This document shows positions 24,801-61,145 of a DNA stretch of 64,000 nt, piece by piece; position 1 is the stretch's first letter, and every line of letters starts with the position of its first letter. Source of the DNA: Thamnaconus septentrionalis (lineage: Eukaryota; Chordata; Actinopteri; Tetraodontiformes; Monacanthidae); contig CM020501.1 in NCBI GenBank assembly GCA_009823395.1, forward strand, positions 14,431,861 to 14,495,860, read 5' to 3'. The translations under genes and the position numbers were made by a program. The notes under the pieces are model-generated. The model was not told where the DNA came from. It searched no databases and saw nothing but the letters and a program-made list of their open reading frames with translations.

Positions 24801-25615
24801 ATGTAGGAATAAAAGAAAAAAAAATGTCCCCGTTTTTGTCACCCCCATTTCAGCCTGAGTCAGTGCGGCCTAACACACAAGTGCTGCATTGAGCTCTCAA
24901 AAGCACTGGCATCGGAGAAGAGCGTCGTCAGCGAGTTGGATCTGTCAGACAACAACATTGGAGATCAGGGATTGAAGAGACTCTGTGTAGGACTCAGGAG
25001 CCCTCAAAGCACAGTTCAGACGTTGTTGTAAGTTTGAACGTTTGTAAGTTTGAATTTGATGAATAATTGTTAGTCATATAAGTACCAAACAGTCGTTCTC
25101 CCTGTACGACTTATTCACGCTGTTAGAAGTTGATTGAAGTCTGCATTATTAGCATTGTGGTAAGAGCCACAGATGTCATACTACTTGGCAGCTGTATGGT
25201 TGTCTAAAGGAACAGCATGAAATCATGGTCTGCAAAAACACTGTTTATTTCTCTCCAGACTTCAAAGCTGTGGCCTGAGCAGGAAGTGCGTTCAGTTCCT
25301 GGTCTCTGCCCTCAAGTGCAACCCATACTATCTGAAAGAGCTGCATCTATTGGGCAACAACCTGGATGAGTCAGACATCAGCCCTCTTGTGGAGCTGAGA
25401 AGGAAACACCCATACATCTTAGAAATAATTGAGTGAGTATTGTTTTATTACACTACAACATCGGACACACACTGTGCTGTACCAATATTTTTCCCTATTC
25501 AGATAAATGAATACTTCAAATGAAATACTAATCAAAGGTAATTAAAGTTTCTTATGTTTTACCTTTCAGTTTCACAGCACCATCAACTCTTAAGTTGAGA
25601 TCAGACAGGCTTTGA
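21845..25615 (+). CDS. NOD-like receptor with NACHT and LRR domains (fish NLR family)
   Basis: Eight exons join in phase 2 throughout: 21845-23388, 23570-23908, 24023-24190, 24277-24447, 24537-24755, 24854-25027, 25259-25432, 25570-25615 (2835 nt, 944 aa). Exon 1 encodes a NACHT ATPase with Walker A GECGVGKT (residues 67-74), a Walker B-like NVWFVLDGMDGLD (136-148) and the ITSR sensor-type motif. Exons 2-7 encode ribonuclease-inhibitor-type LRRs (for example LRVLDLGYNSITDAGVKNL), mostly one repeat per 56-58 codons, the classic NLR exon pattern. Exon 2 carries two repeats, and exon 5 has about 15 extra residues. No PYD, CARD, FISNA or B30.2 domain is visible. The acceptor at 21817 leaves nine in-frame codons before the ATG, so an upstream in-frame exon is possible. 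NLRs are cytosolic innate sensors; this one's ligand and role are unknown. If the last intron is retained, TGA at 25434 ends the protein instead. Confidence 0.87.
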
Positions 25616-25729
25616 AAGGACCCATACTACCTCAGCGGGCCCATGTTCCATTCATGTTCCGTATGAATGCAACGTTTTATTGTTTTATTATACAACAGCG
25701 TTAAGAAGTTTTTTTTTTGGTTTTTTAAA

Positions 25730-25735
25730 AATAAA
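25730..25735 (+). terminator. candidate NLR polyadenylation signal
   Basis: AATAAA 115 bases after the NLR stop codon, followed by a T-rich stretch (gttctgtttttttttt). This gives a short 3' UTR and helps show that the last small exon (25570-25615) is terminal. Confidence 0.65.
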
Positions 25736-26039
25736 AGCTGCTGTCAGTTTGTTCTGTTTTTTTTTTTAATGCAAATATTCTAAAATTCCTACCAAACTTA
25801 ACATCAGTGTGTCACTATATTTGAGCGGGCAGTGCCCTCTGGCCAATGCGGACATGAGAGACCCTCCAACAGCCACACCATTCTAACAGTAGCTTCCTCT
25901 TATTCTACTGCCAATATGGCTGCAGTTTAATGGCTGCAGTTTAAATGTGATACGATATTTTCCAATCTTGATATTTGCTCTCAATTTTTCCTTTTCAGTG
26001 GGAAAAAAAAACAAGGCTCAATAATTTTGACATTTTCTT

Positions 26040-26750
26040 GTTGCGCCGGCACGCCATCTTGTGGCCATGTCTCGTTACTTCGCCAAGTGACGCTCCTGAT
26101 GAGAGAGGAAAGAGAGATAGCAGCTGTGTGCGCGTCAGTGCAGCAAGCAGCATCTCCAGTGCCGTCGCACTGAACCGCTTAACGCACCTTAGAGCCGGAA
26201 GCAGGGTAAGATACTAAACAAAAAGATGCCTTTGTAAAACAACTTGCATGCGGTTTATTTTTGCGTCATTAAGCGAATAAGAGGTGAGTTGGCTAGCCGG
26301 AGGAGATTTTAAAACAGCTCTTACGTAACATCATCTAAGTGACGAAAGTGATGTGAGTTGTCTGTCAGTGTGGTTTTGATACCGCGTCGATGTAAAGTAG
26401 AGTTCCGTCAGGGGCTGCGGAGGGGGGCGGCGTGGTTCGGCATCACAGCCGCTGGCTTGTCTGGCTAGGCCGGAATGGCGCAGTTTGGGTAGAGGGATGG
26501 AGCGTCTGCAGCCTAAAAACACACGTGAAGCTTCATCACGGAGGTTCACGTGATGCTGTTGTGTTGCCCGCGTGCGAGCATGTGCTGCGATGTGGATGCC
26601 GGGCGTGCACATATTTATTTGTCCAAAAGCCCTGAACTACGCAGTGTGACCGTCACTGCGGCAGTGCGGCGCATAAAAATGTGAATCAAAACTTCTCCCC
26701 CGACCTCAAATCACGTGCGTGATTCAGGGAGATTTTGTGTGACGTCATGA
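26040..26750 (+). promoter_or_regulatory. CpG-rich candidate promoter and first exon of eef1a1
   Basis: CpG density rises sharply here compared with the flanks. There is a GC-box-like ggggcggcg (26425-26433), CACGTG E-boxes near 26547 and 26712, and a perfect palindromic CRE TGACGTCA at 26740-26747. A possible non-coding first exon ends at a good donor (ggaagcagg|gtaaga, about 26206). It lies about 2.4 kb before the start codon, in keeping with the usual eef1a layout of a non-coding exon 1. Placement is inference. Confidence 0.45.
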
Positions 26751-26839
26751 CTCGGCGGAATTATGCTACAACTACGCCACTCAAAATAAACCAAGCGAAG
26801 GAAAATCTCGCCCTGTTATCTGGTACGTATTAGATGGCG

Positions 26840-26901
<62 letters not shown>
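26840..26901. repeat. (AAT)n microsatellite
   Basis: About twenty uninterrupted AAT/TAA units in the region upstream of eef1a1. Confidence 0.97.
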
Positions 26902-28658
26902 GTCGAAAACAATACAAAATTATTTCTACTTTGAAATATCGCCTACTCCTTGCCTAGTGAGAATGAGATATTTAGCTTGAGTTGATGTAGGGCGTTACTT
27001 ATGCGCACTATGACAGATATCTGAATCTGAAAAAAATAATACTACGAGATATGAAAGTGCGCGTGCCAGTATGGGTGTGACGTAGCAGGCGCCCCGGCAT
27101 CGACTTGGTGTCGCGAGCTCGTCATGCTCGTCTTGGAAATTAAATTTATAATTTCGTCCAATGCATACAACGAGTGTAGCTATAAAGAGTCTGTTTTCAT
27201 AGCTCCAAGCAAATAATAACAACGCAACATGTTGAATAAGCCATAACAAAACGATGTCGATGGAATGAGACTGTATAATGTCGGTTACCCTCCTAACTCT
27301 GCAGACACGTCTGTCACGTGATCTGGCTGGCTGTGAAAAGGACAACATGGGAATCAAAATCCTGGCGTCAGAGTAGAAGTTTTTATTGCGACTCTACATC
27401 TGTAGTAGTAGTAGAATATAGAGTGAGGATTAAAATGCAGATTGAATGGTTTTACTTGCTACCATCGTGTTTTTGTTTTTCAGTCTTACTAAGCTTTAAA
27501 GAAAAAAAGTGTCTTTACTGTGAGTGATTAAAGTCTTTCAAAAATATATATAGCCACAGAGTTCACACGGTTCTGTGTGCATTGTTGTGTGATTTTGGCC
27601 GGTTAGTCTATGCTGCTGCTTTCTGAACTGTCATCAAAGTACACAGACGCAGAAACCTGTGGGCTGGAACACATTTCATCATCCTGTTAACGTCGCTCGC
27701 TGTCCATTCTCAGCAGAGAAAGTAAGTTAGTTACCAAACTCTAAAGCCTACACTATTTCTTGATTTGAACTATGAACTATCTACATAAGATATAGATATG
27801 ACTTTCAACTATATAGATGACTTTTTCAGGGTGTACCTCCACCTTTACTCCAAGACTGGAATATCATCTAGAACTTGGGCCTGAAACTTGGTGGAAACAG
27901 TAATAGAAACTAATTGGGTGGATGGAATCTCTGATATCAGCTGTTAAAGAGAGAGAGCTGACATGATGTTTTTCACATGCTTTGATGTGAAGCTGCAGTT
28001 GACCGGAATTTTTCGGAAGGATTCTGACTGACAGTGGTAGTAATGCACTCCTCCTTTGTTGTTTTGTTTTGTTTTTTTTAAATGTTGAGCTTTAACTTTT
28101 TTTTTTTTTTGGGGGCTTGGAATTGAAATTTACCCGGGAGATAAGTTTTGAGTGGTAACAACGCCACAGAGTCAGTCCATAGAGATCCCAGTTAAACAAA
28201 CCAGCCAATGACACCAAAACCAATTGTGGGCTTCGTCAGCTTGTGTGGGGATTCTATTCCATGAGATTGTCATGTGATCTTTTTTAAAAAAAAGCCATTT
28301 AAGCCCAACTCTATCTTTTATGATTCTGCTCTGAATTAGTGACACTGAGCCAGTTTTTGGACAATAGGCACATACAAACCTGTGTCTATCATTGTCACAA
28401 CGCTGTGAAGAATAATATCGTCTTTTATCACAGCTGTGTGACACTATGTGAATGAAAAAGGCAGGTTACTTCTTATACATATTTTTCATGTTTGTCTTCT
28501 CTGGGCATCATAATAGCAGAAGCTTCAACAATCCACAGTGATTGCTGCTAATATCGTAAGAAATCAGACTGTTTGATTAAAACATAAACCCTTCTGAATG
28601 TGTGTGTTTTTGCTTTGGCTTGTGTTTTTCTTAAGGGATTTTTGGATCATCAGAGTAA

Positions 28659-31021
<2,363 letters not shown>

Positions 31022-31620
31022 ATGTTGTGCTGGGCTGCTGGCCCAAATGCTCACCGAGGCCGAAGACACACCAACACCCTGCACCTCCTTCACACTATAG
31101 TCAGCGTTTGGTCTATTATCACAATGCATCGCAAAAGCAGGCGAAGGAAAAAAACAAACACAAAACTTTCTTCTAGCGACTTAGCTTGTTCAACTCTGTT
31201 TTATGTAGGTTTTCATGTCATTTACTTCCTAGTACAGCAACAGTTTTGCATTTATGAGACTCTGGTGGTGTGCTATTGTCGTAGACTGCCTATGGGATCT
31301 GGCTAACAAACCTAGCTGCTTAGCATCAGTTGGTGAGATGTGATATTTTGTTGCTCTGCGTTAGAAAAGCAGTCGGTGTTCTAGCTTTAAAAGAGATATA
31401 CTGTTTAGAAGTAGGTCTTCTGCTTGCATGGTCCCTGGCTTCCCCTTCAAAAGCTTGAGAAACCTCTGTCACCTACCTTGAACATTTGTAGCTTTGCAAA
31501 CTTTGTTTAGGCAAAACTGTAGCTTGCTGAAACACACTTGTAAACTGCCCGTTCTTGCATCCTAGCTGCTGGTATTTCTGTGTTGTGCTCCTAAAAATAA
31601 AGGTGTTGAATCTGCTGGTC
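31022..31620 (+). other. eef1a1 3' UTR (inferred)
   Basis: Non-coding sequence from the stop codon to just past the AATAAA at 31596-31601, followed by a T/G-rich stretch (ttgctctgttgattgatgatgtttt) suited to a downstream element. Confidence 0.7.
31596..31601 (+). terminator. eef1a1 polyadenylation signal
   Basis: AATAAA within aaaaataaaggtg, 575 bases after the stop codon. It is the only canonical signal in this short spacer on the plus strand. Confidence 0.75.
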
Positions 31621-31672
31621 TTGCTCTGTTGATTGATGATGTTTTAGCAAAGCAAAAAAGTCATTGAATTCC

Positions 31673-31678
31673 TTTATT
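31673..31678 (-). terminator. candidate kcnq5 polyadenylation signal
   Basis: TTTATT on the plus strand, read as AATAAA on the minus strand, about 2.5 kb after the kcnq5 stop codon and about 70 bases from the convergent eef1a1 signal. Distance alone does not prove use. Confidence 0.45.
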
Positions 31679-34214
31679 GATGAGTAAGAAGAAAAGTTCA
31701 CTTGCATTTTTCAGTACATTACAGGCTTCAGAAATCTGAGATTATTACTGCCATGTAAATATGTGCACATAATTTAAATAAATTAAAATGACCGAGACAG
31801 AATGTTAACAGGTTCGCTGCACGGACAAATACAAAATGATCTCTGGAAAAAAGGCAGACAATTCTGTACTTTTGCAGGTGAGGAAGTGAAGACAGTGCAG
31901 TCATTTCAGTTGACGGAAACCTAATGCACTTTTTATGGACATTGTAAATATGGCAATGAATTTTGTACCACAAAAAAAGCAAGGCACCATTATACCATAG
32001 ATGGCACATTGTGTAGATTTCATATCTGAACTGAGGTCTTTTACTTCCAATGCAATCAGCTGGATTTGTCCCAGCGGCATGGCATTCGCTCTTGTAGATT
32101 CAGGTGAGAAAAACTTCATGCAAAATGTACGTAAAGATTTGAAGAAACTGAGATCAACTCAAAAGGAAAAGTCACCCAGTTGGGTGGCAGGAATTAAGTC
32201 GTGTCCTGCTAGCTGAGGTTGATTACACGGAGGCTTCAGATGCTTTCTGGTTACTGTTTACTGGCAACTCAACGCTGAAGCAGCTCTGTCTTTAAATCAG
32301 AACACGCTACCATCCCTCAGCTAATGCAAGTGGTTCCATGCAACAGGAGTACATTCTGCAGCAAATCCAGTTCAGGAAAGCAAAGACGATCCAACATCGC
32401 AATGTATATTTGTTGTGTTTTGGATATCATCCGTACATGTAGAAACATGGCAACAAGGTGCCTGATGCAATTGTGGGCGCCGTCAAGTGTATCTGTGTCT
32501 GCAATCAGAACAAAATGCTTCAAAAAAAGAAATCTCTTGTTTCAAGCCAATAGATAACATTCAGGATGTGTTTCAATTCATGGCTGTCAGCGACTGCAAA
32601 ACCAAAACAATCTAAAAAGTGTAACCTACCTGACTGAAAAGCTCCCACCTCCTTCACTTAGTGTGTCTATCATCCTCCACAGCATGATGGATGTGCGCAT
32701 TCTTATCTTATCCGTGCATGTGCGTATAGAGAAACGTGTTGTCAATATTGCCCAACTCAAATTACGGCTGACCAATGAATGGCAGAGATGACATCAATAA
32801 TCAATAAAATATTAGTCACAGCAATACTGAGGTTTTCTTTTTAATGGTACAACCCGACACTGATGGTTTCAGACTCTGCAGTTGTGCTCGTTTTTTTTGT
32901 TTTTTTTTCTCTCCTCCGATATATTGTACTGTGCGACAAACGTGGTAGCAGCAGACTCTTCAATCTTACTTGTTTCAAGTAGTTCAAGTGAAATCTGTTA
33001 CAGTGACTCTGTTGTCATGAGGTAATGCCGTACACTCTCAAAAGTACTGTAACCACAACAACGATCGTCGTTACGCCGAAACTGACCAGGTGGTGGTCAC
33101 ACAGGTGGAGCCCCCCGCCCCCAGTCGACCTACTGCAGGGAGGTTATTGTAAATCATAAAGACACCTAACGTGGTGAAAGGATGTCGGACTGTACAGCTG
33201 CAATGCCCTCATTTTGGAAACAGCGAGCGATAATTGAAGATCAACAAACTTTGGGGGGGAACCGAAATGCTTGATTCATCCTTCAATGCATAGTCGACCC
33301 AAAAGTGCTGGACATGATCTCTTCACTCCCACGCTGATGGAAAGTGATTTTTTTTTCCCTCCCGTTGAGCAGCAGTGACAGTTGCATGTTTTGAAAATGT
33401 CAACAAACCGAAAAAAAAAAAAATAGTGAGGAAGCGAGCACACACTCCGCTGGTGCAGAGCTGTGGATCCCTTTTTGCTTGTCATCCAGAAATGTGGACG
33501 TGCACCTGTCACCTGTTTGAGATGGAGCGGTAGCCGGCACGAGCTTAGTCAAGTTTTTTTTTGTGGGGGGCTTTCGTATTGAAATTTCACTACAATTGTA
33601 CCGCACCGACCATGTCAAGTCATTCTTTTATGTGATCTGTAAAACTCCGTCAGCGTAGGGCCAGCTTTCTACATCTACATCACTGGCTAAACTTTTCTTC
33701 TCATGATTTAAGCATTAGTGTGTATTTTGTATGGAAAATTGGAAAAAAAAAAAGAAGAAAGAAAACTGGAGGTTGATCTTGAACATGTAAGCGCATTTCA
33801 AGTATTGTGCCCCATCTTTTTTTTTCTGGTACATATAAGCATCGTGTGGGCTTTTTCCTTTTAGGCATGTTTCAAGTGTAAAAAATGGGTATCCTTCTAA
33901 TCTCGGTACCTTTGACTGAAAACATGCCATGCCATGCTCATGCTCGTTCTCAACGTCACAGAAATCTACCGTCTTCTGGGTTAAACCTGACTTCACCTGG
34001 CTTCCCACGACTCCTTCATCATACTCAGAGTCACTCATGCAATGGTATGCTGTATGTGATCAGCCTGTATGAAAATACTGATACTTATCAAATGGATCAA
34101 TGTGAAAATAAACAAATGTCAATCCCGCCCGCCCCTCCTCCGAGTGCCCTCACAGAAAAAGGATAAAAAGCGTCTCTTTGAGGTGAGCTCTGTGCGCCTG
34201 GCACACAAGGAAGT
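31679..34214 (-). other. kcnq5 3' UTR (inferred)
   Basis: About 2.5 kb between the kcnq5 stop codon and the candidate poly(A) signal. No coding exon is visible on either strand. It holds poly-A/T runs (for example 33410-33422 and 33744-33756) and is otherwise AT-rich. A long 3' UTR is usual for KCNQ5 genes. Confidence 0.5.
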
Positions 34215-55988
<21,774 letters not shown>

Positions 55989-56378
55989 CTGAGGATGACG
56001 AGAAAGAAGAAGGAGAAGAAGAGTGAGACACAGACCAGGTCCCGGCCGAGGCTGCTGTATTTTCCTCTGCGACAAACTCTTGAACCCGAGCTGTCGCTGG
56101 AGGAGAACCAGAACGAGCTGGCAGCGACGTCGCGGGGCTGATTTCCTCCCCGCAGTGAACCATGAGGCCGACTATTATTCAATTTCCTGAGATATCAAGT
56201 TAATCGCAGTTGTTTGCGCACCCGTGATTTTGCAAGGCACTGAGCGGCGGAGCGGACGTTGTTGGAAAAACAGGCGACATCCGACGGTCGCCGCACTCGG
56301 TGGAAATGTACATATTTTCCAGCTGCGACTCTTCCAAAAATACACCGTACTTGAAAGACAAACAGAGGGATTTAAGGC

Positions 56379-56634
<256 letters not shown>

Positions 56635-57811
56635 CTAAACGGTCAGAGCACATCTGCGTTTTATCATGTCAGATCTGCTGCTGCTGCTGGACAAAGAGCT
56701 GCTCTGCATTCACGCTTGCAAACTCAGCCGCAGACGATTGATTATCTGGTCGACTCGACCCTAACCAACCACCAGGGGGGCGTTCAGGGTGGTGGTGGAT
56801 GGAGGGGGTTCTTTTTGAGTACAATGGCAAATATTCTGGCAGTTTAGGCGAACTCATATTTCATCTGCGGAGGTTTTTCTTTTAGCCAAGGCTGTGGCTA
56901 AAACCATGAGGCTAAAAAACAACAACAAAAGAAGCCTTCTTGTCTCAGTCCGACCTGAGTGTGATCTGACCGTGCCGAATCAGCGTTGCAAGCTTTCAGC
57001 TGAACGCTGGATGAGACCAGCAGCCGAAACTCCACTTTGCTGCTGTGGAGGTGCTCGAACAAGGTGGAAATTTCCATAAGTGGCCATAAATTTCCATAAA
57101 TAAATGAAGGTGTTTCCCGCCACTACCAATACCGACAGCCTTCAAAAGCCCGGACACAGGAGGTCGTCGGAGTTCCAGTACTGCCCGTGTGAAACTGGTG
57201 GGTGTGCAGAGCGGACAGAGTTGTTCCGACCTTTGACCCCCACCGGACCCTCTTGGACACCCGGGAGGCCACAGGCCGAGTTCAGCTTTTTCCACCGTCG
57301 TCACCCTGGTGACGTCACCCCCTCCTACCCACCCCACCCCCCCGCCAACCGCTCCGCTCCGACAGTTCAGCAGCAGCGTCAGGTTCCGCATCTTAATAAA
57401 AAACTTGTGGGTTTTGCTCTGTTGACAATTTCCGAAAGGTTTGAATAATGTGCTTTTAATTGGAGGGGGGAGGAAAAAAAAAATCAGGCAGTGACGAGCA
57501 TTGTGGCGGCTGTCAGCTGAGGAACAGGCTCCCTGTCGCCGGCACACCTACGCCGCTCACGCACTTGTAAGGTTGACAGAGCGAAAACTGCGCATGCACA
57601 CACACACACACACACACAAAAGCCTGGCTCCATTTTCAGCGCGCGCGCTGGAGAACTAAGGAAAAGCGCAGCGCCTCTGTCATTAAACCCTCAACCAAGA
57701 TGTCTAATTAATCCCACAAACTCGAGTCGCTGCCGGTGTGTCATGATGCCCTCAGCTCGCAGGCGGCAGAATTAATCTGGAGTGTCTCGCTCTGCACTCT
57801 CAGCAGGGTCG

Positions 57812-57915
57812 CACACTCTCTCTCTCTCTCTCTCTCTTGCTTAACCTTCCAAACAACAGCGGCGGCAACAGAACATTTTTTTTTTAGCTTGCACACACAC
57901 ACACACACACACGCA
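57812..57915. repeat. (CT)n and (CA)n microsatellites
   Basis: A CT run at about 57812-57837 and a CA run at about 57892-57912, separated by non-repetitive sequence. Confidence 0.9.
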
Positions 57916-59496
57916 CGCACGCCCTCGCAATCAGAACACATAGATAGAAATGTGTCCTTTTAACCCACTCAGCCAATCACCATATCACACCCCTCCACCC
58001 CTGCGTGCAGCATAAGTTGCACTCAAGCTGGAGGACGAGAACAAATAAGGGGCATTTTTAAAGGTTCCATGATGTGTAGGATTGTTTTGTTTCCAGTGTT
58101 TTGCAACGGCAAAAACGTGTCTGCAGTCTGCTGGTGAACCAGTTAGAAATTAAAAAACAGAAAAAAAAAGGCAAAGAACTAAGAAACAAACAGTACTTAT
58201 TTTGCTGGACTGCTTTCCAGAAAGTGTGTCTGGAAATCAGCCCCTTGTGATGTCACAAGGGCACCCATGACATTTTTGATGGAGCCTACAAACTGAGTAA
58301 AAATGTCAATATCATGCAAAATTGTTCCACCAATGATTTCTAAAAAGAGTATGTGTCTCTATGTTCTGCATAAATCTCCCCAGAAATCAGAAAAGTGGAA
58401 ACCCTTCACTTGTTTCGTCTGTTCCATATTTTTCGGAACACTGTGTTTGCAGCCAGGACAACATTCAGGCACTTTCTGCGAGCAGCCGTTGGCATCGCTT
58501 CTGCCACCAGAAGACGCACTGGCTGTGATCACGCTGCCACCGTCGCCGCCAGTAAGAAGGAAAAGCCGACTTTGCCGACTAATTTCAGCTCTGGTCGTTG
58601 ACTGTTGGTCCACAGGAAGTGACGAGAGCGGCGCCGCCAACCGCTAATCTAGCTAACCCAAAAGACGACAATGTGGCAAAAACAAACCATAAAGGGATTT
58701 TGGGCATCACCCGGAAGAGGCCATCATTTAATAAGAATAAATAGATAAATGAAAACTAAACTAAATCTGCTAAAATTGACTTCATTCTTCTCATTTGTTC
58801 AAATTAATGGTTTTTAAAAATGCACCAGAGTTGAATAACCATTCATTTTCCTGCAACAAGCGGTTGCATAAGAACACGGATGGATTTAATCACCGACTGA
58901 CAAGCAAAGAGCCATCAGTGTGATGACCTCCGGTCCGATGTTACCAGGGTCACAGCGCACCAACAGAGTAATGAAGCTGCAATAATCACATGTGATTGGG
59001 TTTCTTCATGACGGATGATGAGGCTCCCGCTCAGCCAACCGGCAGATAAGTCCCGCGATGCTGTCCGTGGTCCTGAAACCAGATTCTGCTCCTGCACCTT
59101 TGATCGATTGGCTCATTGACTCGTCGCTACGTTTTCCCTTCAAACACCGTTTCATTTCCGTGAACATGGCAGCAATTGATTCCTTGTTTTCAGAGTTAAT
59201 AAACATGAATTTCTGGATTTCACTCCCCTAACCCTCTTGCACTGTTGAAATAGAATTCTCAGAACAATTCCTTGCCATCATGTTACATTAAAAATAAAAT
59301 TACTACTTGAAGTCTTCAACGCTTTGATTATATCTATTATCCATTTATGTATATCATGTTTTACACATTTTTGTATATTGTACAGTTCCTGCCAAGCAGA
59401 GGTTGGACACACATGACTGGGCAGAACGTGTCGTGCTCAAACATTATAAAAACAGACTTGGCCTCTTAAATAAGAAACTAAGCTGGGGACCAGGGG

Positions 59497-59499
<3 letters not shown>

Positions 59500-59554
<55 letters not shown>

Positions 59555-59562
59555 GTGTGTGT
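59500..59562. repeat. (GT)n microsatellite
   Basis: About 62 bases of GT repeat with one GC interruption, in kcnq5 intron 1. Confidence 0.97.
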
Positions 59563-60539
59563 TCCGAGACGACCAGGGTACAGAACGATCGTGAAAGCCT
59601 TACGAAAAGTTTGAGCAATGTGAGGCTGCTGTGTGTTTGTACAACTTTTGCATTCTCCTGCCCACCGCGCCCATGCAGAGGAGGACAGCGCGACACAGCA
59701 ATGTCAGGAAAATGAGCGCATGTCAGGCTCTTTTGCAATGCTAAAAAACAAAAACAAAACAAACAAACAATCACTGTAAGCTCTTTGTGCTGTTAGGACT
59801 GAATTCTGGCGTAGCGGAAAGTCTTGCAGACAAGCGAAAATGTGTCAGAGATCCTGCAGCACTGCTCCCTGAGTTTTCCTGCACTGCTATTTCCATAGGC
59901 ACCAGTAGTCTGGCTGAGTCCAGCCAGTTGCTATTTGTTTCTCCGACACCTCGTTTTTAACAACACTAACGCTTTGTAAATAACTTTTTCCCGCCAGTGT
60001 GGGACTGTGGCCCTAAAAACAGGAGAACTAACGAGTAAAACGTCACCCATAAAAACATCACTGTCTTGATAAGGGGACGGTGACCCAGAGACCTGACCTC
60101 TGACCTTTGGTGCCGTGCCACCCAGTCACACTCTTCAATGCGCTCCATCGGGCGTTTCAATTGCCTCAGAGAATTCTTTTTTTTTTCTCACCGCTGCTTC
60201 TAGACTGGACGTGTAAATGCTTCGCTAAAAGTCACTCACTCGCCACAATTACACCTTCCGTCTTCGCGCCCTTTGGAAACGCTGGTCCTCAGGCGCTTGT
60301 GTCTGTGTGTTATCACACGTCACACAGGCTGCAGCGCTGGGAGACCAACAGGTGCAGCTGCAGAGCTCAGAGGGACAAGAAGATTTGAGATGACACAAGC
60401 AATGCTGTCATAATGCACCTGGTGGTGGGTGGGTGGGTGGGGGGAGTGGGAGGGGGGTGATTGCAAAGAGGGGCCAGAGGTGTGGGGGGTGGGCGGAGCC
60501 TACTATCTAAGTGGTGAGGCGTTCAGGAGCCGTCCAGGG

Positions 60540-61145
60540 CAGTGTTGTTGGGATTACTCCATAAAAGTAATCCAACCTCTGATTACTGATTACTTTGTTA
60601 AAAGATAATCTAATTACTTCTTCAACTACTTTGCTTCATAAGTAAGCAATTACTAATTACTAGTTACTTTAGTTAAAAAAAGATAAAGTAACCGATGCAG
60701 ATATTTTGGAAGTTGACAACGTCTTGATTTCTGCACTTACTGTACAACAAACCATAATATTCTTTCATTTAGACGAGATGAACTCAAAATAATGTTTGTA
60801 TTTCCAGCTATCAAACGCAATCGCTGTTTTTTCTTTTTGCCGCCGCCATGCTTGTTTTGGTGCATCGTTGCATATCAATGACGTTGCATGCACTGCTGCA
60901 TCATCAATCAACGGCATCGTTGTTTTTGGTTGTTTTTCAAACTTTCAGACATTTTGTGGACATTTTTAGCTTCCAAAATTTTTAGGAAAAAAGTAACGGA
61001 ATGGTTGCTTGATAAAGTAATTATGAATAATGTAATGTATAATTACCAGTTTTGCCACAGTAATCCCGTTACATTACTTCGTTACTCAAAAAGTAGTTTA
61101 ATTACAGTAGGTGATTACTTAGTAAGGGATTACTCGCCAACACTG
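60540..61145. mobile_element. hAT-like non-autonomous element (MITE)
   Basis: A 606-bp unit starts CAGTGTTG and ends CCAACACTG, so its tips are inverted repeats. Its subterminal regions are packed with GTTAC/GTAAT motifs on both sides (for example ctgattactgattactttg and gtaatcccgttacattactt), as in the Zaphod-type hAT elements of fish. The flanking octamers gtccaggg (60532-60539) and gtcttggg (61146-61153) agree at six of eight positions, consistent with an aged 8-bp hAT target duplication. No transposase is present. Confidence 0.75.

Noticed and set aside
25434..25436. TGA directly after the seventh NLR exon as the true stop
   Set aside because: A good donor (gtgagt) overlaps it, and a phase-compatible small terminal exon with a nearby poly(A) signal follows. 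It remains possible as an intron-retention form.
26840..26901. Regular repeats considered as an array with spacers (CRISPR-like)
   Set aside because: It is a simple AAT microsatellite with no spacers, in a eukaryotic genome.
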